DNA from: UBA1422 sp041752735
GTDB taxonomy: Bacteria > Bacillota > Clostridia > Peptostreptococcales > Anaerovoracaceae
DNA: 64,000 nt
Direction of reading: 5' to 3'
Assembly: GCA_041752735.1 (NCBI GenBank)
Contig: JBGSVW010000046.1
Location: forward strand, 1 to 64,000
Numbering within the stretch: the first letter of the stretch is position 1; every line of letters begins with the position of its first letter. Below the pieces are notes generated by a model. It was not told where the DNA came from. It ran no database searches and worked only from the letters and a program-made list of their open reading frames with translations. Both the position numbers and the translations under genes were made by a program. This document shows positions 49,799 to 58,415 of the stretch, piece by piece.

Positions 49799-50446
49799 CT
49801 ATTTGCTCATGTCAAATACGGCTTTGACAACGCCTTCAACCGCAGCGATAATTAGGAAAATTACCCAGGTGATATACCATGCACCGGTGCTGAAACTGAT
49901 CAAGAAATAGATCACAACGCCGATTGCCCAAATGGCTGAGAGGACGGATTTTTGAAGTTGGTTCTTGCCACTGTTTCGTTCCCGCCATTCCTTGAATTCT
50001 TCTACCATGGTGTCAGGCACTTGCTGAGTCTTTGACTTGGTAATACCGTTAAATACCAGGATGCCGGTGGCAATGGCGATAAAGACAAACAAAAATACGA
50101 TGCCTATTTCGTTTTGAAGCAGAATAATTGGGACTGGGCTGAAAATGTAAAGCCCGATGGCAATGGCGGTCATCAGTGCTGTCCGCTGCTTTTGCTTGTC
50201 ATTCTCTTCGTTCATTTTGCTGTACTGCTGAGGCAATCCCTGTAGCTCTCGGATCAGGTCGCTGACGTCTCCGATGCTGGCCACGGCGATGTTGAATGCG
50301 ACGTCTTCACTTTTGCCTTCAGCAATCAGGTCATTGTATTTGTCCGTCAAATTTTGCAAGATTTCTTCTTTGACTTCCACCGCCTTCATGTTGGAAGGTG
50401 CTGTGGCAAAGAGGTTGTCGATGTATTCTCTTAGTCTGTTATTCAT
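49799..50446 (-). CDS. DUF1700/HAAS-domain membrane protein
   Basis: A 215-aa protein. The N-terminal HAAS/permease-prefix helical domain (LREYIDNLF, then DLIAEGKSEDVAFNIAVASIGD) faces the cytosol. Four membrane helices follow (AIAIGLYIFSPVPIILL, IVFLFVFIAIATGILVF, VLSAIWAIGVVIYFLI, WYITWVIFLIIAAVEG). It overlaps padR by ATGA and precedes the DUF4097 gene. The HAAS domain is thought to contact the PadR partner. Confidence 0.85.
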   Translation of the reverse strand: MNNRLREYIDNLFATAPSNMKAVEVKEEILQNLTDKYNDLIAEGKSEDVAFNIAVASIGDVSDLIRELQGLPQQYSKMNEENDKQKQRTALMTAIAIGLYIFSPVPIILLQNEIGIVFLFVFIAIATGILVFNGITKSKTQQVPDTMVEEFKEWRERNSGKNQLQKSVLSAIWAIGVVIYFLISFSTGAWYITWVIFLIIAAVEGVVKAVFDMSK

Positions 50447-50781
50447 TTTGATTCCTCCGTCACTATGAGTTTATCTATAAGATGTTTGGCGGACTCCCAG
50501 TCCACCAGCAGGCGTTCATATGTCTGCCTGCCCAGGGAGGTTATGGTGTAGTACCTTCTTCTTGCACCGCTGCGCTCATCTCCCCAGTAAGCGCTGATGC
50601 AGCCCACCTCTTCAAGCCGTTTGAAAGCTGAATACAAGGTGGCTTCTTTGAGTTCATACCGGTTTTCCGTTTTGTCCCGGATGGCTTTGTTGATTTCATA
50701 ACCATAGCTGTCTCCATTTTGGAGCTGCGCCAGGATAATGGTATCGGTATGTCCCCTAATAAGATCTGATGCGATTGACAT
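50443..50781 (-). CDS. PadR-family regulator
   Basis: A 112-aa winged-helix repressor. The pattern DTIILAQLQNGDSYGYEINKAI and LKEATLYSAFKRLEEVGCISAYW (family core YPxLxRLExxG) is typical of PadR subfamily 1; cited in pieces, LKEATLYSAFKRLE. It is first in a three-gene operon with HAAS and DUF4097 proteins and has an operator in its own promoter. Confidence 0.92.
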   Translation of the reverse strand: MSIASDLIRGHTDTIILAQLQNGDSYGYEINKAIRDKTENRYELKEATLYSAFKRLEEVGCISAYWGDERSGARRRYYTITSLGRQTYERLLVDWESAKHLIDKLIVTEESK

Positions 50782-50821
50782 TTGGGACTCCTTTCAGTAG
50801 TTACTGCTTCTGTATGAGTAG

Positions 50822-50855
50822 ATATTATTACAACATACCTCGCCTGTCAAGGTAT
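50822..50855 (-). promoter_or_regulatory. padR operon promoter and operator
   Basis: On the minus strand TTGACA (50850-50845), 17 nt, TAATAT (50827-50822). The inverted repeat ATACCT-N9-AGGTAT (50835-50855) covers the -35, so PadR probably represses its own operon. Confidence 0.75.
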
Positions 50856-50887
50856 ATTTTTAAATAATATACTATTTTTTTGAAAAT

Positions 50888-50916
50888 AAAAAACCGCCCA
50901 TTTTTGAACGGTTTTG
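50888..50916. terminator. Terminator between EamA and padR genes
   Basis: AAAACCG / CGGTTTT stem with A and T runs on both sides. Confidence 0.65.
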
Positions 50917-50966
50917 GCACTTCTTATTCACCTATATTGTTCACAGAGACTTAATTTTCGGGCAGA

Positions 50967-51953
50967 TTAGGCTCCCTTCATCCCGGAAGCATCCCCTATT
51001 TCGCTACGTCCGGCTGCATCCGGACTGTTGGCGCCGCCAAGACCGGTGCCAATGACACCTGCCACGATTATAATCATTCCCACGATTTTGTACCAGGTTG
51101 CCGGTTCACCAAGGATGACAATGCCTGCAACAACACCGGTAACCGTCAGTACACTGATGGTCAGCACCGCTGCTTTGTATGCCGGTATTCGAGAGATCAA
51201 ATAATTGAAGGCCAGGAAACTGATGACAGAGCATACCAACCCCAAAAACACTACGATTGCTATGAGTTTGGGATGAGCAAATATGATTTGATACGATTCA
51301 AGGCCATTGCCTTGAAATACATTTAATATATTAAAGAAGACAAGGCCTACCACACTCATGACAAAGGTCACTTCAAATGGTGTATAGGTTTCCGAAACCT
51401 GGCGGGCGAAGATACTATACAGCGCACCGGATAGTACGGCTAGAAGCAGGAATCCGTAACCCAGAAGTTTTCCACCCATAGAAAAGTCTTCCGCAAAGAC
51501 TACGGTAACCACAACGCCCAGAAATGACATGGCAATAAAACCCCACTGAATCCTGGTAATTTTTTCTTTGAGAAAGATGGCTGCCAGCATAGTCGTCACA
51601 AGAGGTAGGAATGCCAGCAAAATGGCCGATTCAGATGCGGTGGTCAGCCGAACGCCCATGGCTTCCAAAAGCCCATAGAAACAAGGCTGCAAAAGCGCCA
51701 GAAAAATCATGGACCACATATATTTTTTTGTGTAACGGACTTTTGCCAGACCGAACATAATCATCAGGCCCATAAAAAAGACAGCCACCACCATTCTGGC
51801 GGCCATCAATCCGGCTGGTTCCAAATATGACATGGATACCTTGGTACCCAAAAATGATATTCCCCAAAAAATAGCGCCGATAACACCGATGACATATGTT
51901 TTTGTATTGTGCTTAGTATCCTGGCGGAGAGATCCACCTGTGAGATTGCTCAT
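50967..51953 (-). CDS. EamA/DMT-family transporter
   Basis: A 328-aa inner-membrane protein with ten helices in two EamA repeats. The first repeat starts at YVIGVIGAIFWGISFLGTKV, with LEPAGLMAARM; the second at LGYGFLLLAVLSGALYSIFAR. Family members export amino acids or metabolites; the substrate is not predictable. It starts 23 nt after a flavodoxin-like gene on the same strand. Confidence 0.9.
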   Translation of the reverse strand: MSNLTGGSLRQDTKHNTKTYVIGVIGAIFWGISFLGTKVSMSYLEPAGLMAARMVVAVFFMGLMIMFGLAKVRYTKKYMWSMIFLALLQPCFYGLLEAMGVRLTTASESAILLAFLPLVTTMLAAIFLKEKITRIQWGFIAMSFLGVVVTVVFAEDFSMGGKLLGYGFLLLAVLSGALYSIFARQVSETYTPFEVTFVMSVVGLVFFNILNVFQGNGLESYQIIFAHPKLIAIVVFLGLVCSVISFLAFNYLISRIPAYKAAVLTISVLTVTGVVAGIVILGEPATWYKIVGMIIIVAGVIGTGLGGANSPDAAGRSEIGDASGMKGA

Positions 51954-51976
51954 GATGCCTCCAATGTTTGCAATGG

Positions 51977-52519
51977 CTAAAGTAAAGCGCTGTCAACCAA
52001 GGGTTTAATGGTGCTACGGTCCGTATAATCCACCACCTTGCCGTAGGTTTCCAGCATGGCGATTTCTTCCGGATTTCTATTAGTAGGCTCTTTTCTGGCG
52101 ACGGTCTTTTGCACCATAGACATCATAGACTTATGGACGAAACTGAGTTTACTGTAGTCCATCCCGCCTCGGAGAAAAAACACTTCCACCTTTTTCTTCA
52201 TCTCAGGCGTCATGAATTTGTCCAGACTCTCCTGTATATTGTTGACGTTTTCTGGGACTGCCGGATCCCCCAGTCCACATGTGAACAGGAGGATCTTTTT
52301 GTCCTTAATGATATTAAAATTGTTCTTGATGAAAGAAAAGCCAATGACACCACCGGCATAAAGGCCGCCACCATAGACGATCACATCATATCCGTTCAGC
52401 GCATCTGCCGAAGCGGATTTCCGCTCAATAAGGTCTGCTCCCAGATCTTCTGCAATCCACTCTGCGTATTTTTTAGTGGTACCATATTTCGATTCATATA
52501 CAACGATACATTTCTTCAT
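51977..52519 (-). CDS. Flavodoxin-domain protein (HemG-like)
   Basis: A 180-aa flavodoxin-fold protein. YESKYGTTKKYAEWIA is the FMN loop; VIVYGGGLYAGGVIGF and LFTCGLGDPA are next strands. It resembles the flavodoxin domain of menaquinone-dependent protoporphyrinogen oxidases, but clostridial members lack heme synthesis context, so the role is open. ATG 52519 follows AAGGAG. Confidence 0.85.
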   Translation of the reverse strand: MKKCIVVYESKYGTTKKYAEWIAEDLGADLIERKSASADALNGYDVIVYGGGLYAGGVIGFSFIKNNFNIIKDKKILLFTCGLGDPAVPENVNNIQESLDKFMTPEMKKKVEVFFLRGGMDYSKLSFVHKSMMSMVQKTVARKEPTNRNPEEIAMLETYGKVVDYTDRSTIKPLVDSALL

Positions 52520-52572
52520 CTTATTGCTCCTTGGAATTTTATATTTGCTTTGGATACTGTTACAGTTTCGAG

Positions 52573-54741
52573 TTACCTCATATCATCCATGTTGTCAAGT
52601 ACATATCCGTAAGCAGTGGTCTGGCCATTCTCTTCTTCCAGATAGACTCCATGTATTTCCGGAGCAAAACCCGGGAATCGGTTGATGCCCTCTTCAAGAA
52701 TCATAAAGTACTTTTGAACCGTCTCATTCCATCTCTCACCGGGGGCTACACAGTAGATGCCCGGAGGATAAGGCAATGCACCTTCCAATGCGATCTCACC
52801 ATTGATTTCAGAAACCTTCACCAGTTTGGCGTTGTTTCTCATCAGTTCATTGTATGCATCGTATGCAGATATTGCTGGCTTGGGAAAGTTTTCTTCCATG
52901 AAAAGCTTCTTTTGAAGGGTTTTGACGTCATGTCCCTTATAAAAGTCATGCATTTCCTGACAAAGCTCCCGGATACCCATACCACGGTATCTGTCTTGGT
53001 TTTTGCTGTAAAGATACGGCAAGACTTTATTGACAGGGTCATTGTTTTCAATGGCCTTTTCAAACTGGGTTAGCTTGGCAACCAATAAATCCATCTTGGA
53101 CTTGCTCTCAGCCGGAGTCATGAGAAACAGAATCGAGTTGAAGTCATTCTTTTCTGGAATGATTCGGTTGTCTCGCAGAAAATTGGCCAAAATAGTGGCC
53201 GGCACGCCGAACTCTTCGTATTCGCCGGTTTCAATATCAATGCCGGGGGTGGTGAGCATCAGCTTGTTGGGATCCACAAAATATTGCTTCTCTCCATAAC
53301 CCCAGAACGAATGCCATTTTTCACCTGGAACAAATTCAAAGAAACTAATGTCTGCTGCGATGGTTGCAGTGTCACACTCTTCCCACCACTTGCCGTTGAC
53401 CATAGGGGGCACAAAAGGTTTTAGCATGGTGCAATTGCGGAAAATTGCTTTCCTTGCTTCGATGCCCAGTTTGACACAGTCATCCCAGAGTCTTCTTCCT
53501 GCAGGACCGTCCTGCATTCTTGCGTTGACGTCCAGAGAAACAAACAAGGGATAGAACGGACTGGTACTTGCATGGCAACGGTAGGAATTGTTGAACCGCT
53601 TGTCATCCAGGTATCGTTTCTGACCCATGATGTGCTTGTCCTTTTTGTGGATATAGGATGCCTGAGAAAATCCTGCCTGCTGTTTGTGAACCGACTGGGT
53701 CACAAAGATGCCGGAGTCGTTTTCGTTTAAGTCCAGGAGCAGCGGGGAGCAGTCTTTCATCATGGGGATGAATTGCTCATATCCTACCCAGGCCGAATCA
53801 AACAGAATGTAATCGCAAAGGTGGCCAATTCGGTCTACGATTTTTCGAGCATTGCTGATGGTGCCGTCATAGGTCCCCAGCTGAATGGCAGCCAGTCGAA
53901 ATGGTCTGGCATCGTTGGCTTTTTCGGGGGCTACTTTGGCTATCTGATGCCTGATATAGTCTTCTTCCAGACAATGGTCTGCAATTCCGCCGATGAAACC
54001 GCATGGGTTTCTGGACGTTTCCAGATAAACAGCTTTGCCGCCTGCCTGTATCAAGGTGGAATCGTAGATGGATTTGTGATTGTTTCTGTCAAATAGCACC
54101 AGGTCTCCCGGAGTCACAAGGGCGGTTCCAACCACCAGATTGGAGGTGCTGGTACCGTTCATGACGAAATAGGTGCTGTCTGAATTGAATACCTTGGACG
54201 CATTCTTAAGGGCTTCCTGAGCCGGTCCCTGATGGATTAGCAAGTCTCCCAGCTCCACGTCTGCATTGCAAAGGTCTGATGTGAAAATGTTTTCACCGTA
54301 AAAGTCAAACATGTATCGTCCGGCCGGGTGTTTCTTAAAGTATTTGCCGCTTTGATGTCCTGGGCAGTTGAAGGGTTGATTCTTCAGCGCCACATACTCA
54401 TTGAGGGCTTCAAAGAACGGTGGCAAAGTCCGTAGTTCGTATTGCTCGGCGGCATTATCGATTTCGATGTCCAAAATTCCTTTGTCATAACCTTTCAGGT
54501 ACACCCACCGATATACTTTGTCCCGCAACTCGGGATAGGCATATTCGCTGGTTTCGGAAAACACAAATATGGGGATTCCGAACATTGTTTGGTGGATTTC
54601 TTCAATAATGTCCAGATCCTGATCAGTCAGGATGGCTGCTGCAATATCCGTATAGTCGGTTTGCCCAATGAGCACCCTGTCCCTTTTTTTTGTGAAATAG
54701 TTTTCTACCCCGGGGGTATAAGCAACTTTCAATTGAATCAT
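52573..54741 (-). CDS. Ornithine decarboxylase, inducible type
   Basis: PLP enzyme of the Orn/Lys/Arg decarboxylase family (fold type I), 722 aa. Domains in order: an N-terminal response-regulator-like wing (about 1-110), the PLP core, and a C-terminal domain. The PLP lysine lies in SVHKQQAGFSQAS; the form HKQQAG and the length match the bacterial biodegradative ornithine decarboxylases that make putrescine and raise pH. The start is ATG 54741 after AGGAG; the upstream ATG lies in that site. No antiporter follows. Specificity for ornithine is by resemblance and moderately sure. Confidence 0.88.
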   Translation of the reverse strand: MIQLKVAYTPGVENYFTKKRDRVLIGQTDYTDIAAAILTDQDLDIIEEIHQTMFGIPIFVFSETSEYAYPELRDKVYRWVYLKGYDKGILDIEIDNAAEQYELRTLPPFFEALNEYVALKNQPFNCPGHQSGKYFKKHPAGRYMFDFYGENIFTSDLCNADVELGDLLIHQGPAQEALKNASKVFNSDSTYFVMNGTSTSNLVVGTALVTPGDLVLFDRNNHKSIYDSTLIQAGGKAVYLETSRNPCGFIGGIADHCLEEDYIRHQIAKVAPEKANDARPFRLAAIQLGTYDGTISNARKIVDRIGHLCDYILFDSAWVGYEQFIPMMKDCSPLLLDLNENDSGIFVTQSVHKQQAGFSQASYIHKKDKHIMGQKRYLDDKRFNNSYRCHASTSPFYPLFVSLDVNARMQDGPAGRRLWDDCVKLGIEARKAIFRNCTMLKPFVPPMVNGKWWEECDTATIAADISFFEFVPGEKWHSFWGYGEKQYFVDPNKLMLTTPGIDIETGEYEEFGVPATILANFLRDNRIIPEKNDFNSILFLMTPAESKSKMDLLVAKLTQFEKAIENNDPVNKVLPYLYSKNQDRYRGMGIRELCQEMHDFYKGHDVKTLQKKLFMEENFPKPAISAYDAYNELMRNNAKLVKVSEINGEIALEGALPYPPGIYCVAPGERWNETVQKYFMILEEGINRFPGFAPEIHGVYLEEENGQTTAYGYVLDNMDDMR

Positions 54742-54800
54742 AATTTTACTCCTATTCATTTTTTTAGTATCCTCCCCAAATATTTGTTCCCCAGTCTCGA

Positions 54801-55412
54801 TTACTCGCAGTAGAACTTGACCATTTCCTCAAAGGAAATGAATTCCCTGATGCCCGGTGTTTCGTCAGCTTTGCCGTAGGGCATTTGGCTGATGAGTTTC
54901 CAGGTTGGTGGGATATGCCATTTTTCTCTGACTTCGTCTTCGATCAATTTGTGATAATGTTGAAGAGATGCGCTGATTCCCTGCTCTGTCAGCAGCAGCC
55001 ATACTGCGTACTGAATGATACCGCTACCCTGCTGAGACCAGTCCGGGAAAGTATCTTTGTAGGATTTGGCTATGTCACCCTTCTCTTCGACGACCGCCAG
55101 GTCCTCAAAGAAAAGAAGTGTGCCGTTTCCGCCACGGAATCCGCTTATTTTTTCGGGTGTTTTGGTAGAGATAAATCTCTCTTCTCCCAGTTTGGCCAAC
55201 AGGGAAGCTTCCACAATGCCCCATAACCTGTCATGTCCATCTCCACTCAACGCAACGATGCGATAACTTTGCATGTTAAACGCTGAAGGGACGCGCATGG
55301 CCTCTTTGAGAATGTCTTCCAGCATGCGATCGTCAAAATCTAGAATCTTTGTAAGCTTTCTAATTGACCTCCGGGTATTCATTACCTCAGTCAAATCCAT
55401 TCGATTCTTCAT
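54801..55412 (-). CDS. Nitroreductase-family protein
   Basis: A 203-aa FMN-dependent nitroreductase-like enzyme. TRRSIRKLTK near the start, VPSAFNMQSYRIVAL and GSGIIQYAVWLLLTEQGIS are family elements; the end MPYGKADETPGIREF is also typical. It reduces nitro compounds, quinones or other electrophiles with NAD(P)H. ATG 55412 follows AAGGAGG. It is divergent from mtbB by 242 bp. Confidence 0.88.
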   Translation of the reverse strand: MKNRMDLTEVMNTRRSIRKLTKILDFDDRMLEDILKEAMRVPSAFNMQSYRIVALSGDGHDRLWGIVEASLLAKLGEERFISTKTPEKISGFRGGNGTLLFFEDLAVVEEKGDIAKSYKDTFPDWSQQGSGIIQYAVWLLLTEQGISASLQHYHKLIEDEVREKWHIPPTWKLISQMPYGKADETPGIREFISFEEMVKFYCE

Positions 55413-55654
55413 CGCAATGCCTCCTTCCTCTTCATCAAAGAATTATAACATATAGCATTAAAATAACAACCCAAGAATACCTATATTTTACTTGTATTTT
55501 CCAACAAAAACAAGCAAATATAATTGGTTGAAAACACATTGCGAAATAGCGTATTCAGGGGTATCATCGTAAGTAACGTGACGCAGATATAAAAAAATCA
55601 AAAGTAACAATAAGATTCTGAAGATATCACCTGGATAAGCCAAAGGAGGCTCTT

Positions 55655-57040
55655 ATGATTGCCACCAGAATGGGCGATGGCTCAACGATTTGTATGACCG
55701 AAGCAGAAGTATTGCAAGAAATTGAAAATGGGATAAGCGATGCTGTTAGCCGTGCAAAGTGTCCGCCCCTCACAGCGGATGATATCACTTCGCTGATGGA
55801 TATCGTCTGCAACCCCCGGAAATTCGTCAGTGTAAAGCCGGGTAACGAGTTGGTTCTAACCTATGACTCCCAGCCTCTAAAATTTACCCGCCTGGGCATT
55901 CCCATCGCCATGCCTCAAATTTTGCAGATTTATGAGCGGGCACTAATGGCGGATACACTTGAAATGGCCTATGTACACTATAGCGCCAAGACAGTCAAAA
56001 CCATATTGCCGGAAGAACAATATGCGGTGGCTGAAAGTCTTCTTACCACAATTCCCGCGCTTTTATACGGTTTTATGCCCAACATGCCACTTTACACCAA
56101 GCCGGACGGGCCCTGTGAAAATCCTTCGGAAATCATGCCTAAAGGCCAAATCAAAGAAGCGCTGGCTTCTCAGGAAGAATCGGCTGCCATGCTGGAAAAG
56201 GATATTCTTCTGTTGGGAAAAGCTATGAATGATGCCGGAGCGGACGGTCTGAATTTTGATACCACTGCTGCCGGGGGTGATGGGGAGTTCTACGCATGTC
56301 TGAATGCCGTAGAGAAGCTCCGGGCGCTATATCCAAACATGAATATTGTTGTGGGAATGTCCGGTGAATTTGTGCTGGGCTTTCACGGGTCTCTTAAATA
56401 TAATGGGAAACGACTGGCTGGCATGTATCCCCACGATCAGTGTAAGATTTTGGCTGAAGCCGGGGTCAATGTAGCCGGTGTGGTGGTTAATACCAACTCT
56501 AACCGTAGTTTTCCCTGGAATATTGCCCGTGCGGTGACCATGTGCAAATACGCAGCGGAAGTCTCGCCAATCCCGGTTCATGCCAATGTGGGTATGGGCG
56601 TCGGCGGTGTGCCTATGCAAATCACTCCACCCATCGATTGTGTTTCCCGAGCTTCCACTGCCATGGCGGAAATCGGAAAACTTGACGGATTGTAGGTGGG
56701 TTACGGAGATCCTTCCGGGATGGCCATCGTACACAGTCAAGCGTCAGGAATGGGCGGAATCCGTACTGCAGGAGACTTGGTTGCCAGGGTGCAACTAGCC
56801 AAGAGCATGCGTCTTCCCCAAGCAAAGGAATATGTAGCAGAGAAGTTGGGTGTTTCCGTATCGGATCTTTCTGATGAAGTCATCATGAGAGAACTTCGGG
56901 AGGAATTGGACATTGGGACTGTCTTTATGGGGTACGGTGCCGCATCCCGAGGGATAGAAGCTAAAATTAGAATTGCTAAGTTATTAGACTTAGAAATTAA
57001 TTGTGTTGAAAAGTTCAAGGCCAAAACAACTTTAAAGTAG
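55655..57040 (+). CDS. mtbB: Dimethylamine:corrinoid methyltransferase with in-frame UAG (pyrrolysine)
   Basis: Transfers a methyl group from dimethylamine to a corrinoid protein. The frame runs 346 codons to TAG (56693-56695) and then, in the same frame, for 114 more codons to TAG-TGA. The sequence on both sides belongs to one MtbB protein: RMGDG at the start, NMPLYTKPDGP, GLNFDTTAAGGDG, PIPVHANVGMGVGG, then LDGL-UAG-VGYGDPSGM and GTVFMGYGAASRGI at the end. In methanogen MtbB the pyrrolysine lies at the same place (DG-I-Pyl-VGVGDP). The total of 461 residues fits the family (about 467). ATG 55655 follows AAAGGAGG. No mtbC, mtbA or pyl gene is in the window. Confidence 0.93.
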
Positions 57041-57054
57041 TGAGGTAATTTGCA

Positions 57055-57939
57055 ATGGAAAGAATTGTGCCAAATTTATGGTATGACAAAGAGGCAAAAG
57101 AAGCCGTTCAATTTTATGTCAGCATCTTTGATGATGCAAAAATCCTTGATGTGACTGTCATTGAAGGTACACCATCCGGAGATGCTGAGATGCTCAGTTT
57201 TCAGCTGGAGGGTCAGTTGTTCAATGCAATTAGTGGCGGTACATTTTTCAAATTGAATCCGTCCATTTCTCTGATGGTTTCCTGCGACACCTCCGAGGAG
57301 ATAGATAAGAAGTACGCTGCGCTTTCCAAAGGGGGTGTCGATTTAATGCCCTTGGGTGAATATCCTTTTAGCAAACGATATGCCTGGACCCAGGATCGTT
57401 ACGGGTTATCCTGGCAGCTAATTCTCGCCGAAGAAGAAAACAGCAAACAAAAAATTACCCCAAGCCTGCTTTTTAGTGGAGCTGTTTGTGGCAGAACCGA
57501 AGAGGCAGTCACTTTTTATACCGACATTTTTAAGAATTCTTCCATTGATTTGATTAGTCACTATGGGGACGGAGAAGCCCAATTGCCTGAAGCCAAAATT
57601 AACTTTGCAGGTTTCACCCTCAACGGTATGAATTTTTCTGCCATGGACAATGGATATCCTGCAGATTTTAATTTCAATGAGGCCTTTTCATTGATGGTCT
57701 ACTGTAACTCCCAAGAACAAATCGATTACTATTGGGATACACTATCCGCAGATCCGGAGGCGGAGCAATGTGGGTGGTTGAAAGATAAATTCGGTGTATC
57801 CTGGCAAGTCACACCGACGGTTTTAGATGAAATTATGTACCATGGTTCTAGGGAGGAAGCCCGTCGGGTAACTGAAGCTTTTCTGCCGATGAAAAAAATC
57901 AATATCCTCGCAATTGAATCAGCCCGGCGAGGCATTTGA
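57055..57939 (+). CDS. VOC-superfamily protein, two PhnB/YjdN-like domains
   Basis: A 294-aa protein of two repeated VOC (glyoxalase-fold) domains of the 3-demethylubiquinone-methyltransferase-like type. Each half has PNLWYDKEAKEAVQFYVSIF or CGRTEEAVTFYTDIF, an internal FxLNG/AxxGG segment, and a GWLKDKFGVSWQ-type end (DRYGLSWQ in the first half). The metal and substrate are unknown. It begins 14 nt after mtbB, so it is probably co-transcribed, but a link to methylamines is not established. Confidence 0.85.
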   Translation: MERIVPNLWYDKEAKEAVQFYVSIFDDAKILDVTVIEGTPSGDAEMLSFQLEGQLFNAISGGTFFKLNPSISLMVSCDTSEEIDKKYAALSKGGVDLMPLGEYPFSKRYAWTQDRYGLSWQLILAEEENSKQKITPSLLFSGAVCGRTEEAVTFYTDIFKNSSIDLISHYGDGEAQLPEAKINFAGFTLNGMNFSAMDNGYPADFNFNEAFSLMVYCNSQEQIDYYWDTLSADPEAEQCGWLKDKFGVSWQVTPTVLDEIMYHGSREEARRVTEAFLPMKKINILAIESARRGI

Positions 57940-57952
57940 AGCATAGAAATAA

Positions 57953-57988
57953 AAGCACCACGAATGGTTTTCGTGGTGCTTGTTTTTA
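57953..57988 (+). terminator. Terminator after the VOC gene
   Basis: AAGCACCACGAA / TTCGTGGTGCTT stem, 4-nt loop, then TGTTTTTATT. Confidence 0.9.
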
Positions 57989-58008
57989 TTTTGACTGTAA
58001 TATTAATT

Positions 58009-58353
58009 TTATTTCTTTGGGACAGGAATCGGTTTTCCGATTTGTCGGGAAATCAGCCAGGCAATGATTGCCAGAATAGCATATAGAGGCACAAAGAGTA
58101 TTTGTTCTGTGAAAGGAGATAAAATCAACAAGCCTGCGGTCGCTACCATAATCAAGGATAGCCCAAGCTTCTTTTGTTGCATCAATGCGACAAATCCCAA
58201 AGTTGCCATAATGCAGAAGAATACCATCATGTCAACGGTGAACAGCTCTATAGAATACCCGACAGGATGATCGGCGAAAAATCGGATCCCCAAGGTGAAC
58301 AAGCCCCAAAGGGTATAAAATGCGATTGCGGTTATGTTCAAAATTCTTAACAT
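58009..58353 (-). CDS. Small integral membrane protein
   Basis: A 114-aa protein with four membrane helices (ITAIAFYTLWGLFTLGI, LFTVDMMVFFCIMATLGFVAL, LGLSLIMVATAGLLIL, VPLYAILAIIAWLI). No family is recognised with confidence. ATG 58353 follows AAAGGA. It converges on the VOC gene terminator. Confidence 0.65.
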   Translation of the reverse strand: MLRILNITAIAFYTLWGLFTLGIRFFADHPVGYSIELFTVDMMVFFCIMATLGFVALMQQKKLGLSLIMVATAGLLILSPFTEQILFVPLYAILAIIAWLISRQIGKPIPVPKK

Positions 58354-58415
58354 AATTGGTTCCTTTCTAACAATCAAATCAACCCACCTGGGTCACACCA
58401 AGATTCTATTTCCCT

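Noticed and set aside
55655..57040. mtbB as a pseudogene or two separate genes split by TAG
   Set aside because: The TAG is at the conserved pyrrolysine position, no other lesion exists, the second half has no ribosome site, and the end has a TAG-TGA double stop.
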